DNA from: Paraprevotella xylaniphila YIT 11841
Lineage (GTDB): Bacteria; Bacteroidota; Bacteroidia; Bacteroidales; Bacteroidaceae
DNA: 54,417 nucleotides
Reading direction: 5' to 3'
Assembly (NCBI RefSeq): GCF_000205165.1
Contig: NZ_GL883828.1
Span: 1 to 54,417 of the forward strand
Translations under genes and position numbers: made by a program
Notes under the pieces: model-generated
What the model saw: the letters and a program-made list of their open reading frames with translations, nothing else
The model's database searches: none
What the model was told of the DNA's origin: nothing
Part shown: one piece after another, positions 43,570 through 52,789 of the stretch
Numbering within the stretch: the stretch's first letter is position 1
How the letters are laid out: each line of letters begins with the position of its first letter

Positions 43570-44472
43570 ATGTCTCACTTCTTACCGGCCTATACAACCG
43601 TTTCGTCCCGAATGTCCCGCTCCGTCAGAGAGCGGGCACTCATTTTCTTATTAGCCATAGGGACATTTCTTGGTATCAGGCCATGCCAAGCCCAAGATGC
43701 CGCCCCCCTTCCGGAAAACCGCTATACGACACACGCCACACTCTTCGGTGCGGGACGCACAAGCCTATACGAGACTTACCTGTCTCCCTCCACTTATACC
43801 GGGCCTCACCTGAGCATTCTGCATGAGACCTTACGTAAAACCCACTGGTTAGACGGACGCATCACGACACAAAGCATCCTCGACGGATTTTTTTGTTATA
43901 CCTCCAACCGGGCCGGAAACTCCGACGAACTGGGGGGCAAGATAAATTATTCCATCGGTTGGCATTACAACTGGGTCGTGGGCAGACGGTTGCGGCTGAT
44001 GGCCGGAGGAGAAGTCCATGCCGGACTGGGAGCGATTTACAACAACCGTAATTCCAACAATCCGGTACAGGCCAAGGCTGACATCGACATAGACGCATCC
44101 CTGATGGCCGTCTACCCGTTCCATATCCGCAAAGTACCCTTCACCGCCCGCTACCAAACCAGCCTGCCGCTCATCGGAGCCATGTTCTCCCCACGCTACG
44201 GACAGTCTTACTATGAGATGTCATTAGGCAACTATGACCACAACGTATGTTTTACTTATCCGGGCAATGCGCCGTCCATGCGCCATTTCCTGACATTGGA
44301 CTTTCCCATTGCAGGATTTACGTTCCGGGCCGGCTATTTGTGCGACATCCGCCAAAGCCGTGTAAACGGACTGCGCAGCCATATCTGGAACCATAGTTTC
44401 ATGATAGGCTACGTGAAACATTTCAGCTTCGTCAAACGTAAAGAGCCGCAACACCGCCCGTTTATCCTGTAA
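43570..44472 (+). CDS. DUF3316-type outer-membrane beta-barrel protein
   Basis: About 300 residues from the ATG at 43570, one base after the parC stop. A TTG further up overlaps parC and is unlikely. Met at 43612 is another possible start and gives a more usual signal peptide ending PCQAQ. The body alternates hydrophobic residues with many Tyr, Arg and Gly, as in a small barrel: LGGKINYSIGWHYNWVVG, RLRLMAGGEVHAGLGAIYN, and a C-terminal HSFMIGYVKHFSF. From memory it matches Pfam DUF3316. Function unknown; it probably sits in the outer membrane and is co-transcribed with parC and the S41 peptidase. Confidence 0.78.
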   Translation: MSHFLPAYTTVSSRMSRSVRERALIFLLAIGTFLGIRPCQAQDAAPLPENRYTTHATLFGAGRTSLYETYLSPSTYTGPHLSILHETLRKTHWLDGRITTQSILDGFFCYTSNRAGNSDELGGKINYSIGWHYNWVVGRRLRLMAGGEVHAGLGAIYNNRNSNNPVQAKADIDIDASLMAVYPFHIRKVPFTARYQTSLPLIGAMFSPRYGQSYYEMSLGNYDHNVCFTYPGNAPSMRHFLTLDFPIAGFTFRAGYLCDIRQSRVNGLRSHIWNHSFMIGYVKHFSFVKRKEPQHRPFIL

Positions 44473-44484
44473 CCCACCATCGGT

Positions 44485-45501
44485 ATGAAACATTACATCT
44501 TTTTTATATTCTGCGCCATTCTCGCCCTGCTTTTCTGCCCGAGTTGCATTCGTGAAGAAGAGCCGGACAACACGCCAGTCAATAATTTCGAGACACTTTG
44601 GCGCATTATCGACACCCAATACTGCTTCCACGACTACAAGGTGCAGGAAGGATGCCTGCCGTGGAACGAGGTATATGCCAAATACCGTCCGCACGTACAT
44701 GACGGAATGACTTCAGCCCAACTATTCGAAGTCTTATGCGACATGCTGTCCGAACTTCGCGACGGCCACGTCAACCTTTATTCTGCTGCCGACGTAGGCC
44801 GTTACTGGAGCTGGCATGAGAATTACCCGAGTAATTTCAACGACAGTGTCCACCAAATTTATTTGGGGACGGATTACCGCATCGCCGCCGGCATGTATTA
44901 CAAGATTCTCGACGACAACATCGGTTATATATATTATGGAAGCTTCAGTTCCGGCATCGGTGAAGGCAATCTGGATGAAGCCATGTATTATCTGCGCTTG
45001 TGCAACGGACTGATTGTGGACGTACGCAACAATTCCGGCGGCACGCTGACCTACGCCGAACGATTGGCCGAACGGTTCACCAACGAAAAACGACTGGTAG
45101 GCTACATCGCCCATAAAACCGGAACGGGACACAATGATTTTTCGTCCCCCGAAACCGAATACATCGAACCGTCGAAAGGCATACGTTGGCAAAAGAAAGC
45201 CGTCGTGCTGACCAACCGTTCGTGTTATAGTGCCACCAATACGTTCGTACGCGATATGAAAGAATGCCCCTTGGTCACCATTATGGGCGACCGCACAGGT
45301 GGCGGTTCCGGCCTCCCCTTTTCGTCCGAACTCCCCAACGGATGGTCTGTCCGCTTCTCCGCCTGCCCGATGTACGATGCCGGAATGAACCAAATCGAAT
45401 TCGGTATCGAACCGGACACTTGCGTATCGCTCACACAAGAAGACCTGGCACGCAACAAAGACACAATGATAGAAGCCGCACGAGAATTTCTGAAACGATA
45501 A
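44485..45501 (+). CDS. S41-family peptidase lipoprotein
   Basis: 338 residues. Lipobox FCPSC with Cys21. Tail-specific-protease fold: MLSELRDGHVNLY, NGLIVDVRNNSGGTLTYAERLA and the nucleophile Ser249 in VLTNRSCYSATNTFV, then GDRTGGGSGLPFSSELPNGW. There is no PDZ domain, so it is the short form seen in Bacteroidetes. It likely cleaves a periplasmic or surface protein. It begins 13 bp after the barrel-protein stop. The tRNA-Leu promoter starts at its stop codon. Confidence 0.92.
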   Translation: MKHYIFFIFCAILALLFCPSCIREEEPDNTPVNNFETLWRIIDTQYCFHDYKVQEGCLPWNEVYAKYRPHVHDGMTSAQLFEVLCDMLSELRDGHVNLYSAADVGRYWSWHENYPSNFNDSVHQIYLGTDYRIAAGMYYKILDDNIGYIYYGSFSSGIGEGNLDEAMYYLRLCNGLIVDVRNNSGGTLTYAERLAERFTNEKRLVGYIAHKTGTGHNDFSSPETEYIEPSKGIRWQKKAVVLTNRSCYSATNTFVRDMKECPLVTIMGDRTGGGSGLPFSSELPNGWSVRFSACPMYDAGMNQIEFGIEPDTCVSLTQEDLARNKDTMIEAAREFLKR

Positions 45502-45533
45502 TTTGGCCAAGCCGATAAATCTTTCTATCTTTG
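45502..45533 (+). promoter_or_regulatory. Promoter of tRNA-Leu
   Basis: TTTG at 45502-45505 and TATCTTTG at 45526-45533, separated by 20 bp. Both elements match the Bacteroidetes sigma-ABfr consensus with ideal spacing, and the tRNA starts 13 bp downstream. Confidence 0.85.
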
Positions 45534-45546
45534 CAGCCGTCTTACC

Positions 45547-45628
45547 GCGCCTGTGGTGAAATTGGTAGACACGCCAGACTTAGGATCTGGTGCTTTGCGG
45601 CATGTAGGTTCGAGTCCTATCAGGCGCA
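45547..45628 (+). tRNA. tRNA-Leu (anticodon TAG)
   Basis: The acceptor stem GCGCCTG pairs with CAGGCGC. The anticodon stem CCAGA/TCTGG encloses TAG at 45581-45583. GGTTCGAGTCC forms the T arm, and a variable arm of class II size is present. CCA is not encoded. It reads CUA-type Leu codons. Confidence 0.95.
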
Positions 45629-45633
45629 CAGAA

Positions 45634-45681
45634 AAAGAATCCTGAACACTTATTGATGGGGTGCTCAGGATTTCTTTTTTT
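45634..45681 (+). terminator. Terminator after tRNA-Leu
   Basis: A long imperfect stem, AATCCTGA and CAC pairing with GTG and TCAGGATT, is followed by TTTCTTTTTTT ending at 45681. It closes the tRNA transcript. Confidence 0.85.
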
Positions 45682-45760
45682 ATGGACATCAAAAGCCTCC
45701 TTCCGGCTTGGCTTTCGCAATCCCAATCCAACTTGTCTGTACCCAATACCAGAAGCGGCC

Positions 45761-47227
45761 TTATTGACAAACAACCTTCCGTACCTTGCCCTCAGGGAAC
45801 TTCACAATGTTAACCGTACCACGACGAAGAGCATCCAAACGTTCTCCGGTGAGCGAGAATATCTGACAATCGTTTCCTATATGTTCAACCTGCACTGCAT
45901 GAATATCCGACTCCTCATCAAACTTAGCTTGGGCTTCTTCGGCATCCTTCTCGATTTGCCTTATAATTTTATAGGTTCCGGTATAATCCACCGTATAACT
46001 TTCCGTGAACAGCCATCCGGCGTACAAACTGTCAATCTCATATTTTTGTTGGTCGATAACCTCTTTTGCCGCAGCCAGTTCATCCTCAAAGTCTGCGGCA
46101 ACATCTGCACATTCGGTCGCAATAGCTTCCCGAACCTCTTGTAACTTCGTATAAAGTTTATCTATCCTATCTAATGCCCTATCGTACACAGTCCTATTTC
46201 TCCGTTCCAACCACTTATAATTGTTGGCAATCAAGGTATCCACCAACTCGCGCCCACGCGTCAGGTACTTTCCATCCACCTCGTTAGGGCTCCGGTCCAC
46301 ACAATAATCCATCAGGATAACCCCCGTAGGTCCCGCTTCATGCGTCTGCAAATACTCTATAATAGCCGCATTCGTGTAGGTCGCATTCTCGCGATAACCA
46401 TTAGCTGTAGATAGCGACCCGGGATAAGCCGATGCAAAGTTAAATACCCACACCACGTCCGACTCGTCTTTTGTCACATGTTTCGTACTATGTTCCAACA
46501 TTTCGGTTACCGCGCTTACCTTCTTGGCCACACCTCCTTCACTATCTTTCGTATTGGCATAATCCTGCACCCACAAAGGAGATTTATAATCCAATGCCGC
46601 GCTCTCCCCTATAATACTACACGAAGACTGTGCATTCCAATCCAACCAACCGCACCAACTTTGGAAAAAACCGCCTGTTATCGGTTTGACGGCATATTGG
46701 TCACGGCTCAACAGCAAGATTTTCCCCCGCATGTCCCCTACCGTCAAATTCCGCCGGAACGGCACAAAATAATCCTTCAAATCCTCACGCGACAACAATT
46801 CGCGCAACATGGTTTCATACGTGGCTTTATCGTTATCGTAATTGGAAGCATACAAACAATGGATTATCGCAAATTCGGAAGGATGAGCTTTCAACGAATC
46901 CCGCAGCAAATACAAAGCGGCATCAAAACGAAGTTTCGTCTCAGAAATACCATGGTTGATATTCAGATAGTCATCTTTCACCTTCGGGCGGAAATCGAAA
47001 GCGCGGATACCGATGGACCACTGTGTGGCCACATCTATGTCTTGGCACTGGGAAAAGGTTGCCAAAGTAACCCCGTTCCCCGTAGCTGCATCATGCGTTC
47101 CGGGAATAGAAACTTGGGATACAAAAAGATTGTCCGGCAGACGTTTCATCCAATCTCCAGCTTTCACATGGGCACTCATGCAAAGCATCAGTAATAAAGT
47201 AAAGTAAACGTTTCTCATGATTCTCAA
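45761..47227 (-). CDS. PI-PLC-like secreted phosphodiesterase with C-terminal sorting-like tail
   Basis: 488 residues with a signal peptide to about 23. The PI-PLC X domain has catalytic His45 in SIPGTHDAATG, Arg80 in AFDFRPK and His92 in LNINHGI, the same order and spacing as the bacterial enzyme. A helical, charged region at about 345-410 is likely coiled coil. The last 35 residues (IFSLTGERLDALRRGTVNIV, then GKVRKVV) look like a type IX or Por secretion C-terminal domain. Substrate may be phosphatidylinositol or a related glycolipid. Met4 is an alternative start. It is a monocistronic gene between the tRNA and umuC. Confidence 0.88.
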   Translation of the reverse strand: MRIMRNVYFTLLLMLCMSAHVKAGDWMKRLPDNLFVSQVSIPGTHDAATGNGVTLATFSQCQDIDVATQWSIGIRAFDFRPKVKDDYLNINHGISETKLRFDAALYLLRDSLKAHPSEFAIIHCLYASNYDNDKATYETMLRELLSREDLKDYFVPFRRNLTVGDMRGKILLLSRDQYAVKPITGGFFQSWCGWLDWNAQSSCSIIGESAALDYKSPLWVQDYANTKDSEGGVAKKVSAVTEMLEHSTKHVTKDESDVVWVFNFASAYPGSLSTANGYRENATYTNAAIIEYLQTHEAGPTGVILMDYCVDRSPNEVDGKYLTRGRELVDTLIANNYKWLERRNRTVYDRALDRIDKLYTKLQEVREAIATECADVAADFEDELAAAKEVIDQQKYEIDSLYAGWLFTESYTVDYTGTYKIIRQIEKDAEEAQAKFDEESDIHAVQVEHIGNDCQIFSLTGERLDALRRGTVNIVKFPEGKVRKVVCQ

Positions 47228-47371
47228 AAATTAAAAGGTTCCTAAAAATTGTTTTTCTTTCTATTACAAAGGAAGCAAATGTTTCCAATATCAGAATGAC
47301 AATCAGGAGAAAAAAAACGGATCAAGGGTTCATTTTAGCATAAAATAACATAAAGAGGTAAACTGAAGCTC

Positions 47372-48652
47372 TCACACTTTCACTACCAAGACCTCATCCA
47401 GATTCGTCGTATAACGTCGCGAAGCGTATTGCCTCTCCGAAGCATATTCCTGTTCAGCCCCCAATGCAGCCACTTTCACCACGTTATGCCCGTTCTTACG
47501 GTTTATCTCATCCACGGCACGTATCAATGCCCCACGCTTTCCACGATCCATCTTATCAAACAAATCCGTTTGAACCGCTTCACGCGGTGACAAATCCCAA
47601 ACGATAACTCCGGATTTCTTATAGTCGAAGCCCCCGTCATGCGCATGCAACCGCAACGCTTCCAAAGCCGCATGCACGATTTCGGCCGTATCCTGTGTCG
47701 GTACGGGCATACGTACCTGTTGTTGAATCATATTGCCGGGAACATCTGTCCGGAAACGGCTAGTATAGGCAAACACCGTGACTTGTCCGCAACAAGTACC
47801 TTGTTCGCGCAACTTACGGGCACACTCCGAAGCAAAATAAGCCACGGCCTCTTCCAAGACATGCCATTCAGACAATCCATGCCCGGGAAAACTGCGGCTC
47901 ATGCAAATACTTTTTTTATAAGGCAAGTCATCCAAAGCAATACAGCTCTCGCCCTGCAATTCGCGCCACGTACGGACTCCGGCCACTGAAAATTCATGGC
48001 GTACCCATCCTTCGGAACGGCACACGAAATCCCACGCCGTACGGACGCCATGGTATTCCAGAACCTTTTGCATGCGACGGCCTATGCCCCACACGTCGCC
48101 GACCGCAAACCGCCTCAAGGCCTTCTCGCGCTTCTCTTCCGTATCTATTAAACATACCCCCTCGTATGCCGGATAACGTTTGGCATATTTGCTAGCCATC
48201 TTGGCCAATGTCTTGGTCCCGGCTACACCCAACGAGACTGGTATCCCCACGCCCTTTCCAATCTTGCGCACAATATCCCGGCCATACCCGCGCAGAAACT
48301 CCGCATCCCCCATTCCCGTCAAATCAAGTACGGCCTCATCCACACTATAAATATCCAACCGGGGCGTATAAGCCGAAAGCAAAGACATCACCCGCCGGCT
48401 CATGTCGCCATAAAGCGAAAAGTTACTGGAAAACACCGCCACCCCATGCCGCGCCACCACGTCGCGCACCTTGAAAAACGGCTCCCCCATCCGGATGCCC
48501 AAAGCCTTGCTCTCGTTGCTCCGCGCAATGACACATCCGTCGTTGTTGGAAAGCACCACTACTGGCTTGTCCCGCAAGTCCGGACGGAACACCCGTTCGC
48601 ACGATACAAAGAAATTGTTGCAGTCCACCAACCCGAACACCCCATCTTTCAT
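47372..48652 (-). CDS. umuC: Y-family DNA polymerase, UmuC type
   Basis: 426 residues. Palm motifs GLVDCNNFFVSCERVF at 6-21 and YSVDEAVLDL near 102 hold the metal-binding Asp and Asp-Glu. SNNDGCVIARSNESKALGI is the finger region. There is a helix-hairpin-helix (DVWGIGRRMQKVL) and a C-terminal little finger with the UmuC-type tail. It performs error-prone synthesis past lesions with UmuD'. Its start overlaps the umuD stop by 4 bp. Confidence 0.95.
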   Translation of the reverse strand: MKDGVFGLVDCNNFFVSCERVFRPDLRDKPVVVLSNNDGCVIARSNESKALGIRMGEPFFKVRDVVARHGVAVFSSNFSLYGDMSRRVMSLLSAYTPRLDIYSVDEAVLDLTGMGDAEFLRGYGRDIVRKIGKGVGIPVSLGVAGTKTLAKMASKYAKRYPAYEGVCLIDTEEKREKALRRFAVGDVWGIGRRMQKVLEYHGVRTAWDFVCRSEGWVRHEFSVAGVRTWRELQGESCIALDDLPYKKSICMSRSFPGHGLSEWHVLEEAVAYFASECARKLREQGTCCGQVTVFAYTSRFRTDVPGNMIQQQVRMPVPTQDTAEIVHAALEALRLHAHDGGFDYKKSGVIVWDLSPREAVQTDLFDKMDRGKRGALIRAVDEINRKNGHNVVKVAALGAEQEYASERQYASRRYTTNLDEVLVVKV

Positions 48653-49086
48653 CCTTTATGCAGTTTTTTAATGACGTAAGTCACCACGCCCCAAACCCTG
48701 AAATCATTTTCTCCCGTAATCTTTATCGGTTGGAACTCTTCGTTGGCGGGGACAAGCCAAGCACAACAGTTTGCCGCATCGAGCCGGAACTGTTTGAGGG
48801 TGAACTCCCCGTCGATACAAGCCACCACATAGTCTCCCGTCCGAGCCTCGAGCGACTTGTCCACCACTACCAAATCCCCGTCCTCGATGCCGGCACCGGC
48901 CATGGAATGACCAGACACCCGGGCATAGAACGTCGTCTCACGATGCCGCACCAACTCTTTATTCAAATCAATACCGCCCGACATGTAATCCTGCGCCGGG
49001 GAGGGAAATCCGGCTCTTACCCCCTCCTCGGAATAAGGAAGAACCTGCGGTACCGACAAGTCGACCGGGCTTATGCTTAGTTTCAT
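48649..49086 (-). CDS. umuD: UmuD-type self-cleaving protein
   Basis: About 145 residues from MKLSIS (49086). Met at 49095 is also possible, and the frame extends to 49158. The family length is about 140. The cleavage site AG lies in VRAGFPSPAQDY. The nucleophile is Ser in GHSMAGAGI and the base is Lys in EFTLKQF, as in the LexA/S24 peptidase fold. RecA-stimulated cleavage yields UmuD' for the translesion polymerase. A TATCTTTG box at 49100-49107 is so near that the transcript would have almost no leader. Confidence 0.93.
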   Translation of the reverse strand: MKLSISPVDLSVPQVLPYSEEGVRAGFPSPAQDYMSGGIDLNKELVRHRETTFYARVSGHSMAGAGIEDGDLVVVDKSLEARTGDYVVACIDGEFTLKQFRLDAANCCAWLVPANEEFQPIKITGENDFRVWGVVTYVIKKLHKG

Positions 49087-49099
49087 CTCATCCATACGG

Positions 49100-49107
49100 C
49101 AAAGATA
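49100..49107 (-). promoter_or_regulatory. Possible -7 box of umuDC
   Basis: Minus-strand TATCTTTG matches TAnnTTTG, but it lies only 13-20 bp upstream of the chosen ATG. Initiation about 7 bp downstream would give a leader of a few bases. No LexA-like operator was recognised. Confidence 0.4.
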
Positions 49108-49175
49108 CGATATTTTACCCATTACGGATGCTGCGACACCACGCTTTTCCTTTGTCATCCGTCATTCCTTACCAA

Positions 49176-49219
49176 GAAAAAACAATCGCACGGCAACCTC
49201 ACAAGAAGTTACCGTGCGA
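49176..49219 (-). terminator. Terminator of a lost gene upstream of umuD
   Basis: A stem of TCGCACGG and AAC (49186-49197) with GTT and CCGTGCGA (49208-49219), with one mismatch. On the minus strand it is followed by GTTTTTTC. It lies just after the decayed frame at 49256-49375 and shields umuDC. Confidence 0.8.
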
Positions 49220-49255
49220 CCCTTATCCTTTCGGGAAAAGACTATCGGAGCATCC

Positions 49256-49375
49256 TCATTTCAATACCTTCTTGCCGCCCACGACATACACGCCGGGACG
49301 CAAACCATCCAAAGCCCTGGAAACAGGCACTCCTGCCTTCATCCTCATACAGGAAAGCAACAGAAGATTTTCAAG
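49256..49375 (-). pseudogene. Remnant of a gene ending in a type IX secretion-like tail
   Basis: A 39-codon open piece ends GLRPGVYVVGGKKVLK and a stop at 49258-49256. This is the classic end of Bacteroidetes C-terminal sorting domains (Gly-x-x-Pro-Gly-Val-Tyr). It has no start or signal peptide, is preceded by a stop, and is followed by its own terminator. The upstream 600 bp has no related frame, so it is probably the 3' end of a deleted secreted protein gene. Confidence 0.6.
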
Positions 49376-49972
49376 TCAAAAACGCATAGTTTACATTTTT
49401 TGGACCAAATGCACAGCCCAAACATCGGACTGACAATCTGTCAAAACCTCCCTCACGAGAATCGCCCATTGGCAGGTTCCTCCGGCACGAACCGAAAATA
49501 AACGATTCTCGCGAAACGGGATACTGACAAAAGGGAAGGACACAAAGGCGTTGGGAAACAAAACGGAACGGAAAGAAGGACTTTGTACGCCCGGATCAAA
49601 CGTGGCGTAAGCCCCAACCGGAAACCGCTGACTTTTTGCCGGATGTTTTCGTACATGAGAATTCACCAGATATCTCCAAGAAACGGAATAAAACCCGATT
49701 GCACAGGCATTTTTCGCCCTCTCCAATACCGTCACGAGGACTACTTCAAAAAGTTCTGCGGAGAAACATTTTCCGTTTGCAGCCAAATGAAAAATCATTC
49801 GCCTGCAAACGATTTGCATATATGCAGGTTTACGTTGCATAAGACCTGCATAACTAAATATTTATGCAGTCCGGATACTTTTTTGAATCGTATTACACCG
49901 TATTTTATCTTCCTCGGGAACTCCAAAAACTAACAAAATGTTACTTATACATACACGTCACGCGGATATCAA

Positions 49973-52597
49973 CTATTCGGGAATGACTTCCTGCATGTAA
50001 ATGGCTGCCAAGCTCCATGTGGCCGCATCGTTGGTACATACCACGGGATTCTCGTCCACCGGTGCTGGGACCTCGGGCACCTCCACACGGCGCACCGTGA
50101 AAGGTTTGTCATTGTGCCACACGTGCCACAGCTCATCCCAAGCTTCGGCTGCCAGTTCCCGGCTTCCCGTCTGGGCGGCGGCATAGGCCGTAAGGCGCGT
50201 CACGGGAAAAGGATTGTGCGTAATCGTGCGCGCCTTCTCCTTGTATTCCCGGGCAAAGGTGAGCCACGTGCGGTTCCATTCCGGCAAGTCTATCATTTCC
50301 ATCAGCTCGTTCATCACTTGGAAACCGCCCATGATGGTGGTCAAATGTTCGGTGCGCTGCAAACCGGGGTCTCCCTCGTAGCTCAACACGCCCGTGGCAG
50401 GGTCGAAACCCAACACGCCCGGCCCTGTGAAGATGCCGTGGGGCAAGGCCGAGATGCTCTTCATGCCTGCGATGATTTTGTCGCGGTAAGCCGTGTTGCC
50501 CGTCCGTTCCCATTCCGTCATCCAGTTTCCGGCGTAGGCCAACCAATCGGGCCCGACACGCAAACGTGCCGGAGCCGTACAGGGATACTTCTCACGCGGA
50601 AGAGCCAACCTCATCGGATCGATGTCGTAAAGCTTTTGTTCGGCATCGCGCACTTCGGTCATCAGGTCACCGCTGCGCTCATCCGTGGTCAGATAATAAT
50701 AGAAACGGTTCCACGCCGCTTGGCTGATGCGTGCCTCCTTCGCTCCACACCCCCAGTGGCTCACGTTGTGGCGCGAACCTAACCCGGCCATCGGGCCAAG
50801 ATGGTACACGTCGCATTCTGTCGTATGACGACTCATGGCCACGGCCATCCGCCAAAGGTCGGCACGGCCTGTCCGCAGGAAACTGTACCACAACCACATG
50901 TTAGAGGCCAGTTCCGTGTTATCCCACGCATATCCTCCCACGTCATACCTCCACGTATGGCGCACGGAATCGTAGGTGTGCATAAAGTCACCGTAGTTCC
51001 AGAAACCGTACCAACGATGTTGATCGACAGCCTTCACATAATAGTCCAAATAGTCTTCCAGACGGTCCTCCACCCGTGCCCGCTTCGGGTTGCTCCGGTC
51101 GGGCAGGCTCCACACCCCAAAGGCATGCTTGGCGTGGAGGTATTCCGGTGTGCACAACAAGGGGGCGTCTTCGGCCAACATGGATGCCGTCCGGGCTACC
51201 GTCTCCTTTCCCCCATAAGCCACAGACGGAACGAGAGTCAGCGTATGGGTACGCGCCACACCGTAGGGCGTGCTCATCCCTTCCTGCACGTCCTCATAAC
51301 TGGCCTCCAAATCGTGCGCCACATCGTCGTAATGCCGCAAGTCCATCGGCCCTGCGTCGGGACTCCACATCCATACGGTCAGGCTGGCATTCCGGGCAGC
51401 GGCACTGTCCACCTGCAAAGCCGTGGGATAGGATTGCCAAAAATCTTTCAGAGCCACGCCCAATCCGCCGCTTACGTCTCCGGCAAACACATAACCCGGC
51501 GCACGGGTTCCCGAGAAAGTCCCAATCCACGGACGGTCGGCATGCGTACGTTTACGGATAGAAAAAGCGTCGGCCGTCGTCTGGCTCAACCGGAAACCGT
51601 CCCACACCGCCCAACGGTCGAGAAGATGACGGTTCTTGGCATCGAACTTCTCATAGGCCGGTATGCGTCCGCCACGCATCTGCCTCGCCTGCCAATCCTT
51701 TTTCCCATCCAACGACAACACGCGACGGCCCACCAAAGGCTGCACCGGTTCCGCCCATACCCCACCATCGGCCGTGGCGAAAGCTATGTGACGATTGTAA
51801 ACGGCCTCGCGCATGGGAACCTCGAAACGGATGCCCAGACTACGGATGAAATCGTGATCCATGTCACCATCGAACACAAAAGTATGTACCATCTTGACTT
51901 GTTCGCTCCCGGCATAAAAATAAAAGCGTACGGTGAACGGAAGCCATTTCCGCCCCGTGACATCGTTCGCATAGCGGCCTTCCGCCCGCACCAATACCCG
52001 GACATCCCCGGCACGTTCCACCGTGACGCGTTCCACTTGCCCGCGATAGCCGGTGAAATGCAATACCGCCTCTCCTTCTGCCGACGGACGGTCCTGCGTG
52101 GAGCACAGCAAGGCGGCTTGTCCGCCTACCGTCTTCCCTCCGTAGCGGAGGCTGTCAAGCAGGCAACCACCCAGTTTGGGAATATAAGCCTCAACCTTTC
52201 CGGTGGACACCCGGAAGAAAGAGGGTGTCTCGTCCACCCGCACCTTTGCCCCGGAACGGTTCTCTTTTTTGGGTTTCTTCAAGATGGTTTCAAAACGGAT
52301 GTCTTCCGCTTCTTCCGGTATCACGGCGGCCACTCCGGCCCATTTGACCGAACCGTCCGGCCAGTAAGCCAACGGCCAACAGTCCGACGGGATGTCCGTC
52401 CCGTCCCCGTATTTCAACACCACACGGCCATCGGCCTCCAGTTCCCCCTTCAGGAACGGAATGCCCAAACTGACCGGACGGTCAGACGAAGGCCGCGTAC
52501 CGACCCAACGCAAATCGCCCGAAACCTTGTTTTTACCATAAAGTCCCATGGAAAGCATGGACAATCCCATACACAAAATTGAAATCAGGTTTTTCAT
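49973..52597 (-). CDS. Exo-rhamnogalacturonan lyase-like protein (PcRGLX/YetA type)
   Basis: About 874 residues from MKNLISIL (52597), which gives a signal peptide; the frame extends 8 codons further. The N-terminal third is beta-rich (DGTDIPSDCWPLAYWPDGSVKWAG is a phrase I know from the PcRGLX/YetA family). The middle has FYFYAGSEQVKMVHTFVFDGD, and the C-terminal part is an alpha/alpha toroid with WYGFWNYGDFMHTYD, WDNTELASNMWLWYSFLRTG and HNVSHWGCGAKEARIS. Known fungal members split rhamnogalacturonan I from the chain end (PL26). The local GC content appears higher than in the SusCD operon. It is divergent from the GH105 gene, whose product could act on the unsaturated sugar released. Confidence 0.82.
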   Translation of the reverse strand: MKNLISILCMGLSMLSMGLYGKNKVSGDLRWVGTRPSSDRPVSLGIPFLKGELEADGRVVLKYGDGTDIPSDCWPLAYWPDGSVKWAGVAAVIPEEAEDIRFETILKKPKKENRSGAKVRVDETPSFFRVSTGKVEAYIPKLGGCLLDSLRYGGKTVGGQAALLCSTQDRPSAEGEAVLHFTGYRGQVERVTVERAGDVRVLVRAEGRYANDVTGRKWLPFTVRFYFYAGSEQVKMVHTFVFDGDMDHDFIRSLGIRFEVPMREAVYNRHIAFATADGGVWAEPVQPLVGRRVLSLDGKKDWQARQMRGGRIPAYEKFDAKNRHLLDRWAVWDGFRLSQTTADAFSIRKRTHADRPWIGTFSGTRAPGYVFAGDVSGGLGVALKDFWQSYPTALQVDSAAARNASLTVWMWSPDAGPMDLRHYDDVAHDLEASYEDVQEGMSTPYGVARTHTLTLVPSVAYGGKETVARTASMLAEDAPLLCTPEYLHAKHAFGVWSLPDRSNPKRARVEDRLEDYLDYYVKAVDQHRWYGFWNYGDFMHTYDSVRHTWRYDVGGYAWDNTELASNMWLWYSFLRTGRADLWRMAVAMSRHTTECDVYHLGPMAGLGSRHNVSHWGCGAKEARISQAAWNRFYYYLTTDERSGDLMTEVRDAEQKLYDIDPMRLALPREKYPCTAPARLRVGPDWLAYAGNWMTEWERTGNTAYRDKIIAGMKSISALPHGIFTGPGVLGFDPATGVLSYEGDPGLQRTEHLTTIMGGFQVMNELMEMIDLPEWNRTWLTFAREYKEKARTITHNPFPVTRLTAYAAAQTGSRELAAEAWDELWHVWHNDKPFTVRRVEVPEVPAPVDENPVVCTNDAATWSLAAIYMQEVIPE

Positions 52598-52712
52598 GAT
52601 GCTACAATTATCTACATGCAAAATTCAACATAACTTCCGTAATTTCCAATTTTATCGGAAAATAAATTTTAAAAAACCGCAGGATTATCCTCTTACGTTA
52701 CGGATTTATTCC

Positions 52713-52743
52713 TAATTTTGCATTTGGATTACCTGTATTTTTG
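52713..52743 (+). promoter_or_regulatory. Candidate -7 boxes upstream of GH105
   Basis: TAATTTTG (52713-52720) and TATTTTTG (52736-52743) both fit TAnnTTTG, 69 and 46 bp before the ATG. Neither has a well-placed TTTG, so which is used cannot be told. Confidence 0.4.
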
Positions 52744-52789
52744 CGACAATCCGACACAGATTATTAACCTGATTTTATAAACGAGACGC

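Larger units (their letters stand above)
49159..49972. other. Decayed intergenic region
   Basis: 814 bp with no intact gene. It holds the terminator and tail remnant just described. Near 49820-49870 there is a cluster of TGCATA and TGCAGG phrases including an inverted pair, ATGCAGGT (49822-49829) and ACCTGCAT (49844-49851). Around 49773-49813 a weak echo of the 22-bp repeat appears (CTGCAAACGATTT). The 149-codon frame at 49391-49840 shows no protein-like features. Confidence 0.6.

Noticed and set aside
49391-49840. 149-codon minus-strand frame
   Set aside because: Composition is unlike a protein, there is no family phrase, and it is out of frame with the sorting-tail remnant.
50801-52582. 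593-codon plus-strand frame opposite the lyase gene
   Set aside because: It is a shadow of the GC-rich lyase gene; His/Arg/Pro-rich with no motifs, while the minus strand shows clear family phrases.
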